A stretch of DNA of 64,000 nucleotides from Tritrichomonas musculus (GCA_039105265.1 JAPFFF010000016.1:620001-684000), one strand, 5' to 3'; shown: positions 48,167 to 58,724, numbered from the stretch's first letter. Numbers and translations: made by a program. Notes: generated by a model from the letters alone, not told the origin.

Positions 48167-48487
48167 TTATGTATAAAAGATATCAAAAAGAAGTAAAATT
48201 TATAATTTTTTGTTAATTCAATTCAATTTATTCAATCATATTTTTTGTTTTTAAAATATAAAAAAAAACGAATATCTCAATTTATATTGAGAAATATATT
48301 ATTTAAAATTAAAAATAGAATGTAAAATTAAATATTGAATACTTTTTAGTTATCTTTTTATTCAACCAGGTTAGTATATTTTATTGAAAATTTTTTATTA
48401 ATTTATAATCAAAATAATTAAGAATAACCAAAAAATAAAAAATAATTTTAATTATATGTTTATTTACTTATCATCAATTCTTCCCCC
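48167..48487. other. Short intergenic gap, no gene seen
   Basis: AT-rich. TATTCAACC and GAATACTTTTTAG motifs near 48330-48370 and TTCAATTCAATTTATTCAATC near 48217-48238 may belong to the RhoGEF promoter on the minus strand. Confidence 0.4.
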
Positions 48488-49759
48488 TTAAACATTATAT
48501 TGGAATGGAGGAGGAGAGAAATATCCTTTTATGGTTCCTTTGTTCTTCCTAAAGAATTCTCTTTGGAAGCCTTTAAGTTCATCAATAGCCTTTTCAAGTG
48601 GAAGATTTGGATCAATGTTTTGCATACCCCAAATTGTGCAATCTGAAACCATTTGAGCTTCACGAGTACTAACTTTATCAGTATTATATTTCATACGGAA
48701 AGTGATATCATTTCTTCCATTTCCGATGATACTCCATGTTGTGATGGAGATGATATGAGGCATAGCTGTTGAAATTTCAGAATAACCTAAGTATGCATCA
48801 ACAAGTGGGCCACCAACTTTAATTGGGCCAACATTTGAAGTACCTAAACGGTTTCCTCTGAATCCTGGACCTTTCTTCTCTTCAAAAAGAGCTTTCAAGT
48901 AAGAAAAGCTGTATCCTTTGTTAAGACCATCGTTCAAACCGCCCCTGATCTTTTTACCAACTTGTCCAAGAGTATCTGAAGGTGAAACATTTGCCCAAAT
49001 TGGCATCATTGAGAAAACAGAAGCATCATTCCATGTATGTGAATTAGAGTATCTTCGAAGATCAACACATGTTTCAAGACCGCATTTGTAACCATTTTCA
49101 TTGTAAGCAACTGCAGTTGCATAGAAGTTTGAGAAAATAGCTTCTGTAAGTCCCTTAATCTTTTTGGTATCTTTGTTGTAGCATTTTAATGAGCTTGCAG
49201 GGAAGTCTGTGATAATTAAGTGAGCAAATCTATCTGTATTAAGTTCTTCGGTATCTTTTGAAAGGAAGTTTGTTAATTTCATATCATAATCACCTGGGTA
49301 GATTGTATCTGGAGCTTCTTCCATTTTCTTGCTGAAAAGATATTCAGCTGAATTTGGAATGTCACTAACTAATGGTGTATCTCTGCCATTTGAAATTTCA
49401 TCAATAATAAACTTGAAATAGCCACCATCTGCAAGCATATGGTTTGCATTGAAGGCAATTGCATCATCACTAACACCAAGAGCACCAAGGGCAAGCTTAT
49501 ATGGTCTTGAGTGGTGTTTAAGCATATAATGGCTGAGTTCTTCTTTATCATCAAAATGTGGAAGGTCATAGATTGGAACACGTTGTGGATTCTTATAAAG
49601 AATATGTCCATCAGTACCACATTGGAAAGCTAAGACCTTTCTTGAAAGCATTTCTGCTACTGGAGCAACATCTTTTGGATTCTTGAATTTAAGAACAAGG
49701 CACATCATGATTTGACCATCATAGAAGGCTTTATCCCATCCTCTAATACTTCTTATCAT
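48488..49759 (-). CDS. HXXXD-type acyltransferase (condensation/alcohol-acetyltransferase-like)
   Basis: 423 residues from the ATG at 49757-49759. The motif FNANHMLADGGYF gives the catalytic H107-x-x-x-D111 of the CoA-dependent acyltransferase superfamily (NRPS condensation domains, PapA, alcohol acetyltransferases, wax synthases). RLGTSNVGPIKVGGP corresponds to the DFGWG-side structural region, where the usual DFGWG is not clear. The length fits the family. It should transfer an acyl group from CoA to an alcohol or amine; the substrate is unknown. Codon choice is markedly biased (many GGA, AAG, CTT, ACC-type codons and fewer A/T-only ones) compared with neighbours, which hints at high expression. 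A TTCATTTTTATT initiator-like motif lies just before the ATG. Confidence 0.8.
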   Translation of the reverse strand: MIRSIRGWDKAFYDGQIMMCLVLKFKNPKDVAPVAEMLSRKVLAFQCGTDGHILYKNPQRVPIYDLPHFDDKEELSHYMLKHHSRPYKLALGALGVSDDAIAFNANHMLADGGYFKFIIDEISNGRDTPLVSDIPNSAEYLFSKKMEEAPDTIYPGDYDMKLTNFLSKDTEELNTDRFAHLIITDFPASSLKCYNKDTKKIKGLTEAIFSNFYATAVAYNENGYKCGLETCVDLRRYSNSHTWNDASVFSMMPIWANVSPSDTLGQVGKKIRGGLNDGLNKGYSFSYLKALFEEKKGPGFRGNRLGTSNVGPIKVGGPLVDAYLGYSEISTAMPHIISITTWSIIGNGRNDITFRMKYNTDKVSTREAQMVSDCTIWGMQNIDPNLPLEKAIDELKGFQREFFRKNKGTIKGYFSPPPFQYNV

Positions 49760-50885
49760 TGCTAAAAATAAAAATGAAGTAAAAGAAAAGCACCGCTAGA
49801 TTATTTATTTTTCATTTATTTTTTATTTTGTGAAATAAAAGAGACGATAAAATTATATATTGAATCCTTTTTCGAAAAACTATTTAAAAAAACAAAAATT
49901 GAATAACATCATTTTATTTATTTATTTGAAATTTATTTCGCTACCTGAATTTGATTTGTATCAACAATCCGATAAATATACAAAATATAAAAAAACGATA
50001 TTCATTAAAAAAAATATTATAATTATAAGCAACCAAATTAATTTCACATTTGTTAAATTATGCATTCTCTTTTCAAATAATTTATATAGGAATAAAATAA
50101 AATCGTTAATTTCAATCGTAATAAAAAATAATTAATTCAAAATAAAATAACATTTCAACAAAGATTTTAGATTAAAAATGCATTTCACGAATTAATAAAT
50201 GCAATTTATTTTTTTATTTTGCATTTAATATATTTATAATATAAATTATATATTTATTTTATATTAATACATTTTAATTTAATTCTAATAACAATATATG
50301 TATAAATTTGAAGTAGAAAGGTTTCAATAAAAATTTTTAAAATGGGGTTCAACTTTTTAATAACACAAAATCTCATAATAAAATTGATTTTAATTTTAAA
50401 TAACTATTTATAAAATTTAACATAATATAAAATTGATATTTCATCTAAAATATCTTTAAAATATATTTATTTTGGATAGATAAAATGTTATATTCTATAT
50501 TAATTTGATTTGAATGAGTATTCAAATAATTTCCACTTACCCAAATTGAATGACTATTTCATGTAAACTGTAGTTTTTTTTAAGATTTTTAAAATAATTC
50601 TCAGAAATCCACTCAATTTTTTCAAACAAATAAAATAATGATGATAAAAGATACCTTGTTTGAATGAAAACTCCTTATATAGTTATTTTTGAAACCTAAA
50701 ACTCGCATAAATTAATTTAATACTATCCAATTGCTTGATAATCATCGCTTATACGAGTATTTTTCTTATGAAAAAGTTGTATCATTTCTCCAATATTTTA
50801 TTCAAAAAGTTGATAAAATGCAAAAAAAAATCGGCCAAATTTAAATTAAAAAAAATAAGACCAATTACTTCTTTATTAAATGAAT
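49760..50885. other. Intergenic gap, no supported gene
   Basis: AT-rich. The open frame at 49860-50135 has the composition of random AT-rich DNA and no homology I can see. Confidence 0.5.
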
Positions 50886-51683
50886 TCAGTTGAATGAGAA
50901 TGGCTGTTGCTGTTGCCATGATTGCTGCATGCCATTGAATTGGAATGGTTGTTGTTGCTGTTCCCTATTAATTTGTGCTTGATATGTATTTAATCTTGTA
51001 CGATTTCCTTTTTTCTTACTTTTACAATTTTCTTGCCTTTGATCATACAGCCTAACATACTCAATGAGTTGATCATGATGCTTTGTCTTCAATTGTTCCA
51101 GTGAATCTTCATCTACATATAATATATTAATTTCTTCAATGCTTGCATTTATGCTTATGTTCTTAATAATGGCTTCATTCCAAGCTTCAATGATCAAATC
51201 TTCTGTGATTCGGTTCCATGAACATTCAAGCATTGCAACTGCCCCTTTTTTTGACATTAGTATAATTGGTTTTACTCTTTTCTTGAGTTCACCTTCGTCT
51301 GGGTTAAACAGTTGCAAAATGTCTTCAACGATTTTCATATTCAAGAAAGATCTTTTCTGGTTTTTCAAAACCTCAAAAACTCTATGATCAAGAGGCTGGA
51401 ATATTCTCGTAAGTCCCTCTGGGACTTGAACAAGTTGAATGTTGAGTTCTTGGGCGAATTCTTTCGCTTCTTTAGAAAAATGGACAGGGTATGAATTGCA
51501 TAAAAGAACGATTTTGTTCTTAATTGAATAGAATTCAACATCACTATTAGGAGGGCACCAGTTATATCTCAAGTTGAATAAGTACCGCAAACATGTTGGC
51601 AGAGTTGTCCATCCGCTTGGAGAATGATCCGTGAGTGACTCTTTTTCTGTAAATGTCGATGAAACACTTCTCCTATTATGCAA
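50886..51683 (-). pseudogene. Truncated pogo/Tigger-type (DDE_1) transposase remnant
   Basis: About 265 codons without a proper ATG. The frame is closed by a stop just upstream, so the N-terminal half (HTH DNA-binding part and first catalytic Asp) is gone. The segment LLCNSYPVHFSKEAKEFAQE matches the second catalytic block, normally (I/L)LDNAPxH; the Asp is replaced by Cys, so the enzyme would be dead. VPEGLTRIFQPLDHRVFEVLK matches the third block with its Asp kept. The tail is Gln-rich (QQQQPFQFNGMQQSW). It belongs to the pogo branch of the Tc1/mariner superfamily (cut and paste). It abuts the Tc1-like remnant on the other strand, whose insertion may have removed the missing half. Confidence 0.7.
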
Positions 51684-53048
51684 TGGTCAAAGATTCAGAA
51701 ATATTTGAATATTTGATGAACACACAGAAAAAGAAACTAGAAAAGAAATTAAAATTGGTTTTTATAGATTGAAAAGAGTTCAACGGTAAATCGGTTTAAA
51801 TCAAAAAAGAAGGAGGAAAATTGCAAAAGAGCACATTGCATTTATTATTGATTCAGCACTCAGTGGTATCATATCATCAAAAAAAATTCTAATGAATTTA
51901 AAGAATAACTTTGAAAATATCAATATTTCCAAATCAACAGTTATTCGAATATTAATTGCAAGTAAATTTCGATTTAGAAAGCCAAGACATATACAGTTTC
52001 TCACAACATCGCATAAATTAAATCGATATTATTTCGATTTTAATATGCTCGTGTATTATCGGGATATCTTAACTATAATCGTGTTTAGCGACGAATCTAG
52101 ATTTTGCCAAACACAAGATAATCATTGCATTTGGTCAAGATCCAATGATTTTCGCAAATCAAGATGTCCCAAATATTCTAAATACACTTTTGGGACAATG
52201 GTATGGGTGGCAATTGGTAAAGTCTTTTAATCAAAGTTGTTTTTTCCAAAAGGAGCAATAGACGGCAAAGCTTATCGAAAAATGCTTGACTCATCGAAAG
52301 TTTTTGATGATGCTGACCAAATTTTAGGAAAATATAACTATATTTTCCAGCAAGATGGAGCTCCTACCCATTCCACGAAGGAAACATATGAACACATTGA
52401 AAAACGTGCCAGAGTCTTATATGGCTAGACTGCTAATTCATGTGATCTTTCGCCAATTGAGATTATATGGTCAATAATGAAAAACTATCCCCAATCATCA
52501 GAAATTCAGCTAACTAATCAAGAAGAACTTGAAAAAATGATGTTACTAATTTGGGAAAATAAAGTTACACAAGATTTAATAGATGATTTGATTCTCTCTT
52601 TTGAAAATCGTCTGGTTATGTGTTGTGATGCATATAGAAGAAGTATTTCTCATTTTTTATCTGCTAGAAGAAAAGAAATCAAAACTACTGATTTAATCGA
52701 TCGAGATTTCATTCCTCACTTGTTAACAGATCAAGAGATAAAGCTTTTATATGAACAGAACGAGAAAACTCATCATCGTTGGAAGAGTATGTCTGAAATG
52801 TTCCAAAATAAACTTGGACTTGAGTCAAAATCAATTAAGCATATAGTCTCAGCAATTGAACGCAAAGTTATTGATTATAAAAATTATCCAGAGAAAAATT
52901 CGGAATGCCCTATTGAAATAAGGGATATCATTGCAAACAGAAATATCAAATCGAAGAAAATGAATATGAAGAAGAGGAAGAATTGGATGAAATTGATATT
53001 TTAAATTTGGACGAATCCGATGATCAATATTATGATGATGAGCAATAG
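51683..53048 (+). pseudogene. Tc1/IS630-like (DDE_3) transposase pseudogene
   Basis: One main frame reads as a Tc1-like transposase. An HTH N-terminal part (NINISKSTVIRILIASKFRFRKPR) is followed by the first catalytic Asp (VFSDESRF), the second (YIFQQDGAPTH) and the third block (TANSCDLSPIEIIW). A long C-terminal extension with a Lys/Glu-rich end follows, finishing in an acidic tail in a second frame (ending at TAG 53046-53048). Breaks seen: in-frame TAA at 51787 and 52228, TAG at 52426 (where the family has Trp), and frame changes near 51715 and 52940. All three catalytic acids remain, so decay is moderate. Terminal inverted repeats were not found. This is a plain cut-and-paste DNA transposon and cannot move by itself now. 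Confidence 0.78.
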
Positions 53049-53190
53049 AAAAGAAAAAGGAGGGGAAAAATTTTTTTTATTAAAACTACCTATAGGTATA
53101 AACACCAAATAATAGAGAAAAGAGAGAATCAAATCATCTATTATAATATTATAACCACAAAGATCTTGTGTAATTTTATCGGCAAATAAT

Positions 53191-53551
53191 AGAAAAAAGT
53201 TGATTGCAATCAAAAGAATCGGCAAATAATTCAAAATACAAAGTATTTCCACATATGCTTATTACTCAAATATTATGAGCTTGCATTAACCACCAAGATC
53301 CCAGATTTAAGCATTACAAAATGTAATCTATTAAATCATCCTGCCTATATAATCACCTCAAACGCTTTTTCACCGGGACTTTTTCAAGTCTTCGTTGGAA
53401 GGACGTCGCCGGACTTTGATCGTCAATTGACGATCTGGGCATTTGATAAGCTTCCGGGATGGCCATACATAAAAGTATGCCCCGCTGCAAATATTTATGC
53501 AAATATCACAGCCAGAGGATTTTGTTTTAGATGTTACGGCAGCAAAGCATA
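53191..53551 (+). other. GC-richer open frame without ATG, unknown origin
   Basis: About 120 codons are open between a TAG (53186-53190 region) and TAA. The second half is GC-richer than anything nearby and reads as plausible protein (NAFSPGLFQVFVGRTSPDFD, QLTIWAFDKLPGWPYIKVCP, ANITARGFCFRCYGSKA). No ATG in frame. It lies between two transposase remnants, so it may be a piece of another element or a captured gene fragment. Family not recognised. Confidence 0.3.
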
Positions 53552-53579
53552 AATATATGTTTTGAACATTCACCGAAAC

Positions 53580-54060
53580 TTAAGTTGCATCAATCCTGAA
53601 TTCTTCAGCATTTTCATGTTCTTTGAAAAGTAATCTCCAGTAAATGTAGTTTTTTTTGGGAGAATATCAATTAGAACATAACTTTTTCTTCGCCTATTTG
53701 ATGTATTGGTTTTGGTGTCGAACTCCTCCATACGTCGATAATCTATAGAAATTATATCTTAAAAAACCAAGACTCATCTTCAGTTATAACCTTTTTAAGT
53801 TGGGATTTGGAAAATGATTGTAACATTGAGAGAAGTTGTTTTGACTTTCTAACCTTTTGTCTTTTTTGATCTTCGGTTAGAATATATGGTACCCAATGAA
53901 AACACAACTTTTTCAAATGTAGATCCTCAATCAAAATTCTTTTGACAGTATTTTATCAATTCCCACTATATGGAAAATATAACAGGATGAGGAGGAAGGG
54001 TAGTCAGTCTTCCTGATCTAGGCAGATCAAAGACATTTTTTCAAAATTTAGCCTCAAAAA
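53580..54060 (-). pseudogene. Mariner-type transposase remnant
   Basis: The minus strand contains a clear mariner segment: TVKRILIEDLHLKKLCFHWV, PYILTEDQKRQKVRKSKQLL and VITEDESWFFK with the first catalytic Asp. Upstream, in another frame, RSGRLTTLPPHP matches the linker after the first HTH. Downstream, RRRKSYVLIDILPKKTTFTG corresponds loosely to the region after the first Asp. The rest of the catalytic domain is missing or unrecognisable. There are several breaks and no ATG, so it is an old dead copy. No terminal repeats were found. Confidence 0.7.
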
Positions 54061-54164
54061 ATGAATGACACTTCGAAATTCAACATTCTTTTTTTTAAAA
54101 TTTTAAGCGTAAACATTTTCAAAATCAAATTACTTTTTATATAATAAGTTCTGGATCTTTTAAA

Positions 54165-54296
54165 TAAACTGGTTTCAGTAAATCGGAACTAATGGTCAAT
54201 TTAAATCATACTTTTTGAAATATTTTATTCTTTCAAAAATGGCAAAACCGGATTTTCAAGGTCAATTTGTTGTTCCGATTTACGGAAACCAGTTTA
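54165..54296. mobile_element. Fold-back (MITE-like) element, 25-bp arms
   Basis: The left arm (54165-54189: TAAACTGGTTTCAGTAAATC...) is inverted at 54272-54296 with one mismatch in 25. Both ends carry TA, so a Tc1/mariner-type target duplication is possible, giving an element that starts AACTGGTTTC. There is no open frame inside its ~82-base loop. Confidence 0.55.
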
Positions 54297-54439
54297 ATAA
54301 TATTTATTCATCATACAACCTATTCAATATTTATTAAATTAAAATAACAACAATCCCAATATACCATGATTTATGAAAAACTCACCACCCTATATATATT
54401 GAAATGAAAGCACGATCAATAGAAATCTTCTTTGAATAA

Positions 54440-54441
<2 letters not shown>

Positions 54442-54472
<31 letters not shown>
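54442..54472. repeat. AT dinucleotide microsatellite
   Basis: An uninterrupted alternating AT run of about 31 bases, likely variable between isolates. Confidence 0.9.
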
Positions 54473-54473
<1 letters not shown>

Positions 54474-54782
54474 AAGAAATGCTAGATTCAGGGTAAACGA
54501 GAACAATCTAAAAGTTATAATGATTAGCAAAGCCAGCAATGGGTAGTAAGGAGCTGAAATAGGCGATTTGCAGTGGAGACTCTTTTTACACAACATAATT
54601 TAAAAATTTATAACAATCAATCAATTTAATTTTTGAAACAATTATAAGATATTTAATTTTAAGAAAAAAAGAAAAATTGAAATTCATATACTAATATTAC
54701 ATTAAATTTATTGATAATAATAACAAAAAGAATTATATAAAGAAGAACAACAAAATTTAATATAAAAGTATCAAATAATTAA

Positions 54783-56477
54783 TTAAAGTTCTTGAATTGA
54801 TTCATTCTCATCAGTTCCACTATTAATTGAGAGAGAATCACTCATTTTCTTTGAATTGTCTCTATCCAGAGCCATTGAGTCATCATCAGAATAATAATTA
54901 GGCTCTTTGTCGATATCATCCATATTCTCCACATCCTTGCCCTTAAATACCTTGCTTGCCTCGAGGTCCGGATTTTTCTTGCACAAGAAACGGAGGGTGA
55001 TAATCGATACAATTGTGCAGACCACGAACGACAACAAATCGGTCAGAACGAAGGCATAGAGAAGACGGGGCGGGTTGTCCTTATCGGTCAAGTACAAAAT
55101 CGTCGAAAACAAAGGAATTGGAATGAGTAATGTTACGATACTTTGGATGATAGAAATAACCACTTTTTTACAAGCCTGGAGAGTTGTAATTGACACAAAT
55201 TTGACCATAGCCAAAAACATCGTCCAGAGTCCGTTTTTGAAAAACTTCTCGGCGAGATCAAGGAAGGCTTCATCTTTCAGCCAAATTCGTGCGACCGAAC
55301 GTGCATTGAAAATAATTATAATTTCACATAACAAGTCCCACGAAGTACCAATCCACAACGAGTGAAGTGCTAAATTTCGGAGACGTTTGAGACGCTTCGC
55401 ACCGAAAGCAAATGAAGCGGAAGGAAGAAGACCTTGAGCGATTCCGTTGTTGATGCAGATGACGAACATGTAGACGCGGATGATGACATTCCATGATGAT
55501 AAGACTTCATTGTACATGCCGATAGCGTTTCCTGTATTTCCGAGCCACTTTTGAATGATGATATCTGGAAGATTACCCGACAAAAGTTCTACTAACGTTG
55601 AAAGTCCGAGTTTTAAGGCTGATTTCGTTTCTGGTGTGAATTTGTTGCAAAACATTTTGAGAGTAGGCTTAACTGTGAACTTGTGTTTGAAGATCAGAAA
55701 CATTAAAACACACATTGGCAAAAATGAGGCGATAATTGAGGCTAGCGAGGCACCCCAGATTGGAGTTTTGAATGCTATAAGAAAAAGCGGATCTAAACAG
55801 ACCATGTTTAACAATAACGAACAGACTTGGCAGATTCCGTAAATCCAAGATAATCCTTCGCTTTGAAGTAATCCGCAACATATCTGATACATCTCGTAAA
55901 AAACTGTAAGCCCGGTAACTGGTATTAGATATTGAAATCCCATTTCTTGTATGTGTTCGTCGGCTCCAAACCATTTCGTTAATGGTTTGCAGATATTGAG
56001 AATTATGATGGGCAGGATTACACTGAAAATCCATGAAATTCGTATTATATCGACAAAAACTTGCGCGCATTCTTCGTTTCGTTTTTGACCAAATAAATAT
56101 GAAATTCTGGCCGATACACATGATAAAAGATAGAGACCAAATGAATTATTAATCGCTTCTAATAACGATACAGCACCTGTTGCTGTAAGTCCATCGCCTC
56201 CAATGGTATGTGACACCCAAAAACTATCAACAATTAAATACATTGAAGTAACAATTTGTGAGCATAGAGGCCCAAGAGACTGACGAACAAGAGTTTGAAG
56301 AGCAGGATATGATCCGAGTCGTTTTTGCTCATCTGAATCATCTCTTTTAAAGCAGCAACATTTTTTTTCGTTTTCTTCATTTATATTTTCACTTTCTTGC
56401 AAATTGGCAGACATTGAGTCATTTATATTAGTCGATTCTGAGTTTTCTTGTTGACTATCTTCTTTGGTTGACTCCAT
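54783..56477 (-). CDS. MATE-family multidrug/toxin extrusion transporter
   Basis: 564 residues from the ATG at 56475-56477. A hydrophilic N-terminus (~65 residues, Glu/Ser/Asn-rich with KKCCCFKR just before the membrane part, a possible palmitoylation site) precedes about 12 membrane helices (~70-500). The MATE repeat signature is visible in the first half (YLIVDSFWVSHTIGGDGLTA, then SLLEAINNSFGLYLLSC) and echoed in the second (NAIGMYNEVLSSWNVIIRVY). By family it exports organic cations or drugs against H+ or Na+ exchange. The C-tail is acidic and Ser-rich (DDDSMALDRDNSKKMSDS), likely a phosphorylation region. The frame is complete and the length fits. Substrates are unknown. Confidence 0.9.
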   Translation of the reverse strand: MESTKEDSQQENSESTNINDSMSANLQESENINEENEKKCCCFKRDDSDEQKRLGSYPALQTLVRQSLGPLCSQIVTSMYLIVDSFWVSHTIGGDGLTATGAVSLLEAINNSFGLYLLSCVSARISYLFGQKRNEECAQVFVDIIRISWIFSVILPIIILNICKPLTKWFGADEHIQEMGFQYLIPVTGLTVFYEMYQICCGLLQSEGLSWIYGICQVCSLLLNMVCLDPLFLIAFKTPIWGASLASIIASFLPMCVLMFLIFKHKFTVKPTLKMFCNKFTPETKSALKLGLSTLVELLSGNLPDIIIQKWLGNTGNAIGMYNEVLSSWNVIIRVYMFVICINNGIAQGLLPSASFAFGAKRLKRLRNLALHSLWIGTSWDLLCEIIIIFNARSVARIWLKDEAFLDLAEKFFKNGLWTMFLAMVKFVSITTLQACKKVVISIIQSIVTLLIPIPLFSTILYLTDKDNPPRLLYAFVLTDLLSFVVCTIVSIITLRFLCKKNPDLEASKVFKGKDVENMDDIDKEPNYYSDDDSMALDRDNSKKMSDSLSINSGTDENESIQEL

Positions 56478-57104
56478 ATTATTAATAAAACTATTGATAT
56501 TTTTTTATTGAAATTTTGAATAGGAAAAAATAAAAAGTTATTTTTTTTAAATGTGATCAAATAAATTTCAAACAAATTGATCAAACAATTTTATTCAATT
56601 TTAAAATCATATCACTTTTTATTCTGAAATCAAAACCTTTCAATTCAGTTAATCGAACTTTTTGAAAATCCAGATAAAATATTTATATCTTTGAAAATAC
56701 ACTATAGATTAGCATTTAATCATCAATAATAAATTTTAACTTTATATATTGCTTTGATTTGAACTTATATTTTGTAAAAATTCTTTACTTTCTTCTAAAT
56801 CCTATTCTTATATTTGAATGATATTGATCCTTATATAGATTATAAAATTCTAAAATAATATATATACTCAAAGATATTAATTTTGAAAACAAAATTATAC
56901 CTCAAATAAGAATAACTCAATTCATATCAATTTATTTTGGTGGATGAAAATTGAGTCAAAAAAATTATCGTATTTCAAATGAAGAGAAATTGATAAAAAT
57001 CGATTTTCACCTCAAATTCATCATTAAATGATTTTATCCAAAATAATAATAATAATAAAAAGCTTTTTATAAAAAAACTTCAATGTAACTTTTTGATAAC
57101 AATA

Positions 57105-57930
57105 AGAGGAGGGTCAACTAATTGAATGGCCAATTATTTTATATTGTTTGCTTTTTTTGCGTTATGTGATAAATAAATTCAATATTTTATTTTATATATA
57201 AATAATATAATAATAATTATATATAAATATTACTTTTATGATTTGATTAAGGACAATCGATGATCAATGGAGATTCTAAGTTTCAAGTAATTCAAGATAG
57301 ATCAAATGATAATTTACAAGTATATACTAATATAATTAGAATAAACCAATTGGGACTCAATATTTTTACAAACTGGCTGAGATATAATCAGTTTTTTTAA
57401 TAATTATTGATGCTATTAAATCAAATATTGTCTCAAATTCAACACACCAAATCATTTGAAAACAATATATTAGATATATACACGTATAATAAATCAATTT
57501 ATTCACATAAATTTCAAATCCTGACTACCAATTTTATATTAGAGTCATGATAAGTTACACTCGATTACTAATTTTATGCATTCATTCTAGCAAATATATG
57601 GATTGATTTAAAATATTGTATATATAATTATTTTTTAAATCTGTATAAATGATTAAATGTGCAAGAATATTTCAAAAATATTAATATTCCATCAAGAAAA
57701 ATATGTAAAAATATAAACCTTAAATTGAAAAGAAAAAATTGAGAGAAAAAAATATTTGAATATGCATTCAAATCAGATTAATTTTGAATAAAACATTTTT
57801 ATCTCAATAATATAAATAAATATTAGATATATTTTAGATAGAACAACTATTATATATTATATGTACTTATTAAAAATACAAACCAATTATGTTGTGAGTT
57901 TTTGTGTTAAAAATAAGTTGACCCTCCTCT
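57105..57930. mobile_element. 826-bp Tc1/mariner-type non-autonomous element
   Basis: AGAGGAGGGTCAACT at 57105-57119 is exactly inverted at 57916-57930. Each end is flanked by TA (57103-57104 and 57931-57932), as expected for TA-target insertion by the Tc1/mariner superfamily. The interior is AT-rich with no transposase or other open frame. It could be an internally deleted or miniature element. Intact ends suggest it is not very old. The Tc1-like transposase 4 kb away does not show these ends. Confidence 0.6.
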
Positions 57931-58488
57931 TAACAATATCCCTTTTTTTACAATGATTACAATTTTCATAACATACTAATTTCTCTATCATTTTGCATCC
58001 AATTCTAGTTCATAATAAAATAATAAATATTTTTTTTTTTTTCAAAATATTGAATAATGATCATTCAATGATCTATCATTTATTATTTGCTAACTGTAAA
58101 GATAAATTAATAAATATCAGTTGTCATTTTGGCTTTTTAATGCTAATAAACAGATATTGATCATTTAAAACATAAATTGTTAGTGATATTGAAATCTTTG
58201 CTTTCATAGTATTGTAATATTATTAAAACAACGAATGATTTTATTTTCTTGTGACATTTGCTGCCAAAAATATTTTATTTCTAATTAATTTTTTTGAAAA
58301 AGGCAGTTCATCTTAATATTTCAAGCTTAATATATGATCAAATATAAATATAAATCTTTTCATTCAAAAAATAGTATTTTAAGCAATTCAAGTAAGATTT
58401 TATTTTTTCTTTTTTTGGGGGAATCGTATTTTTCTACGCCACTTTTTGAAAACTTTTAAACTTTTTGAATACTTTTTTATACATTTTT

Positions 58489-58500
58489 TATTCAATTTTT
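58489..58500 (+). promoter_or_regulatory. Initiator-like TATTCAATTTTT inside the Mutator-like element
   Basis: Eight bases before the ATG at 58509, the same core and spacing as before the genes at 25210 and 43487 (both minus strand). Confidence 0.45.
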
Positions 58501-58508
58501 GCTAAATA

Positions 58509-58724
58509 ATGCATAAATATTTAGTTCAAATGGCTTCCCGATTCATCCAGCAATTCAAGGAGCCTGATTCGGCTTCACGCAGCCCTATGGTGATCACTGG
58601 TGCGTATATTCCTGAAAAATTATGTAAAAATAAAAAAAAATTATATCAAAAAAAGCAAATAGTTATAATTTTAAGAGAAAATTTAAATTTACGATTTTTT
58701 TGGTTAATTTTCTTAACAGAGTAA
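58509..58724 (+). CDS. Short open frame (possible captured gene 5' end) inside the Mutator-like element
   Basis: 71 codons. The first ~32 (starting MHKYLVQMASRFIQQFK, then EPDSASRSPMVITGAYIPE) are GC-richer and protein-like. After about 58615 the frame runs into Lys/Leu/Phe-rich AT sequence and ends at TAA. This suggests that only the 5' coding end of some gene, with its promoter, was captured. GTGCGT at about 58599 could alternatively be a 5' splice site, though I see no convincing acceptor. Family not recognised. Whether it is translated is unknown. Confidence 0.35.
   Translation: MHKYLVQMASRFIQQFKEPDSASRSPMVITGAYIPEKLCKNKKKLYQKKQIVIILRENLNLRFFWLIFLTE

Larger units (their letters stand above)
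54061..54782. other. Intergenic gap with fold-back repeat and TA microsatellite
   Basis: No gene seen. Holds the fold-back unit 54165-54296, the (AT)n run 54442-54472 and the 3' flank of the MATE gene. Confidence 0.5.

Noticed and set aside
58599-58720. Intron in the short frame inside the Mutator-like element
   Set aside because: GTGCGT is only a weak donor and no trichomonad-type branch/acceptor motif is present downstream.
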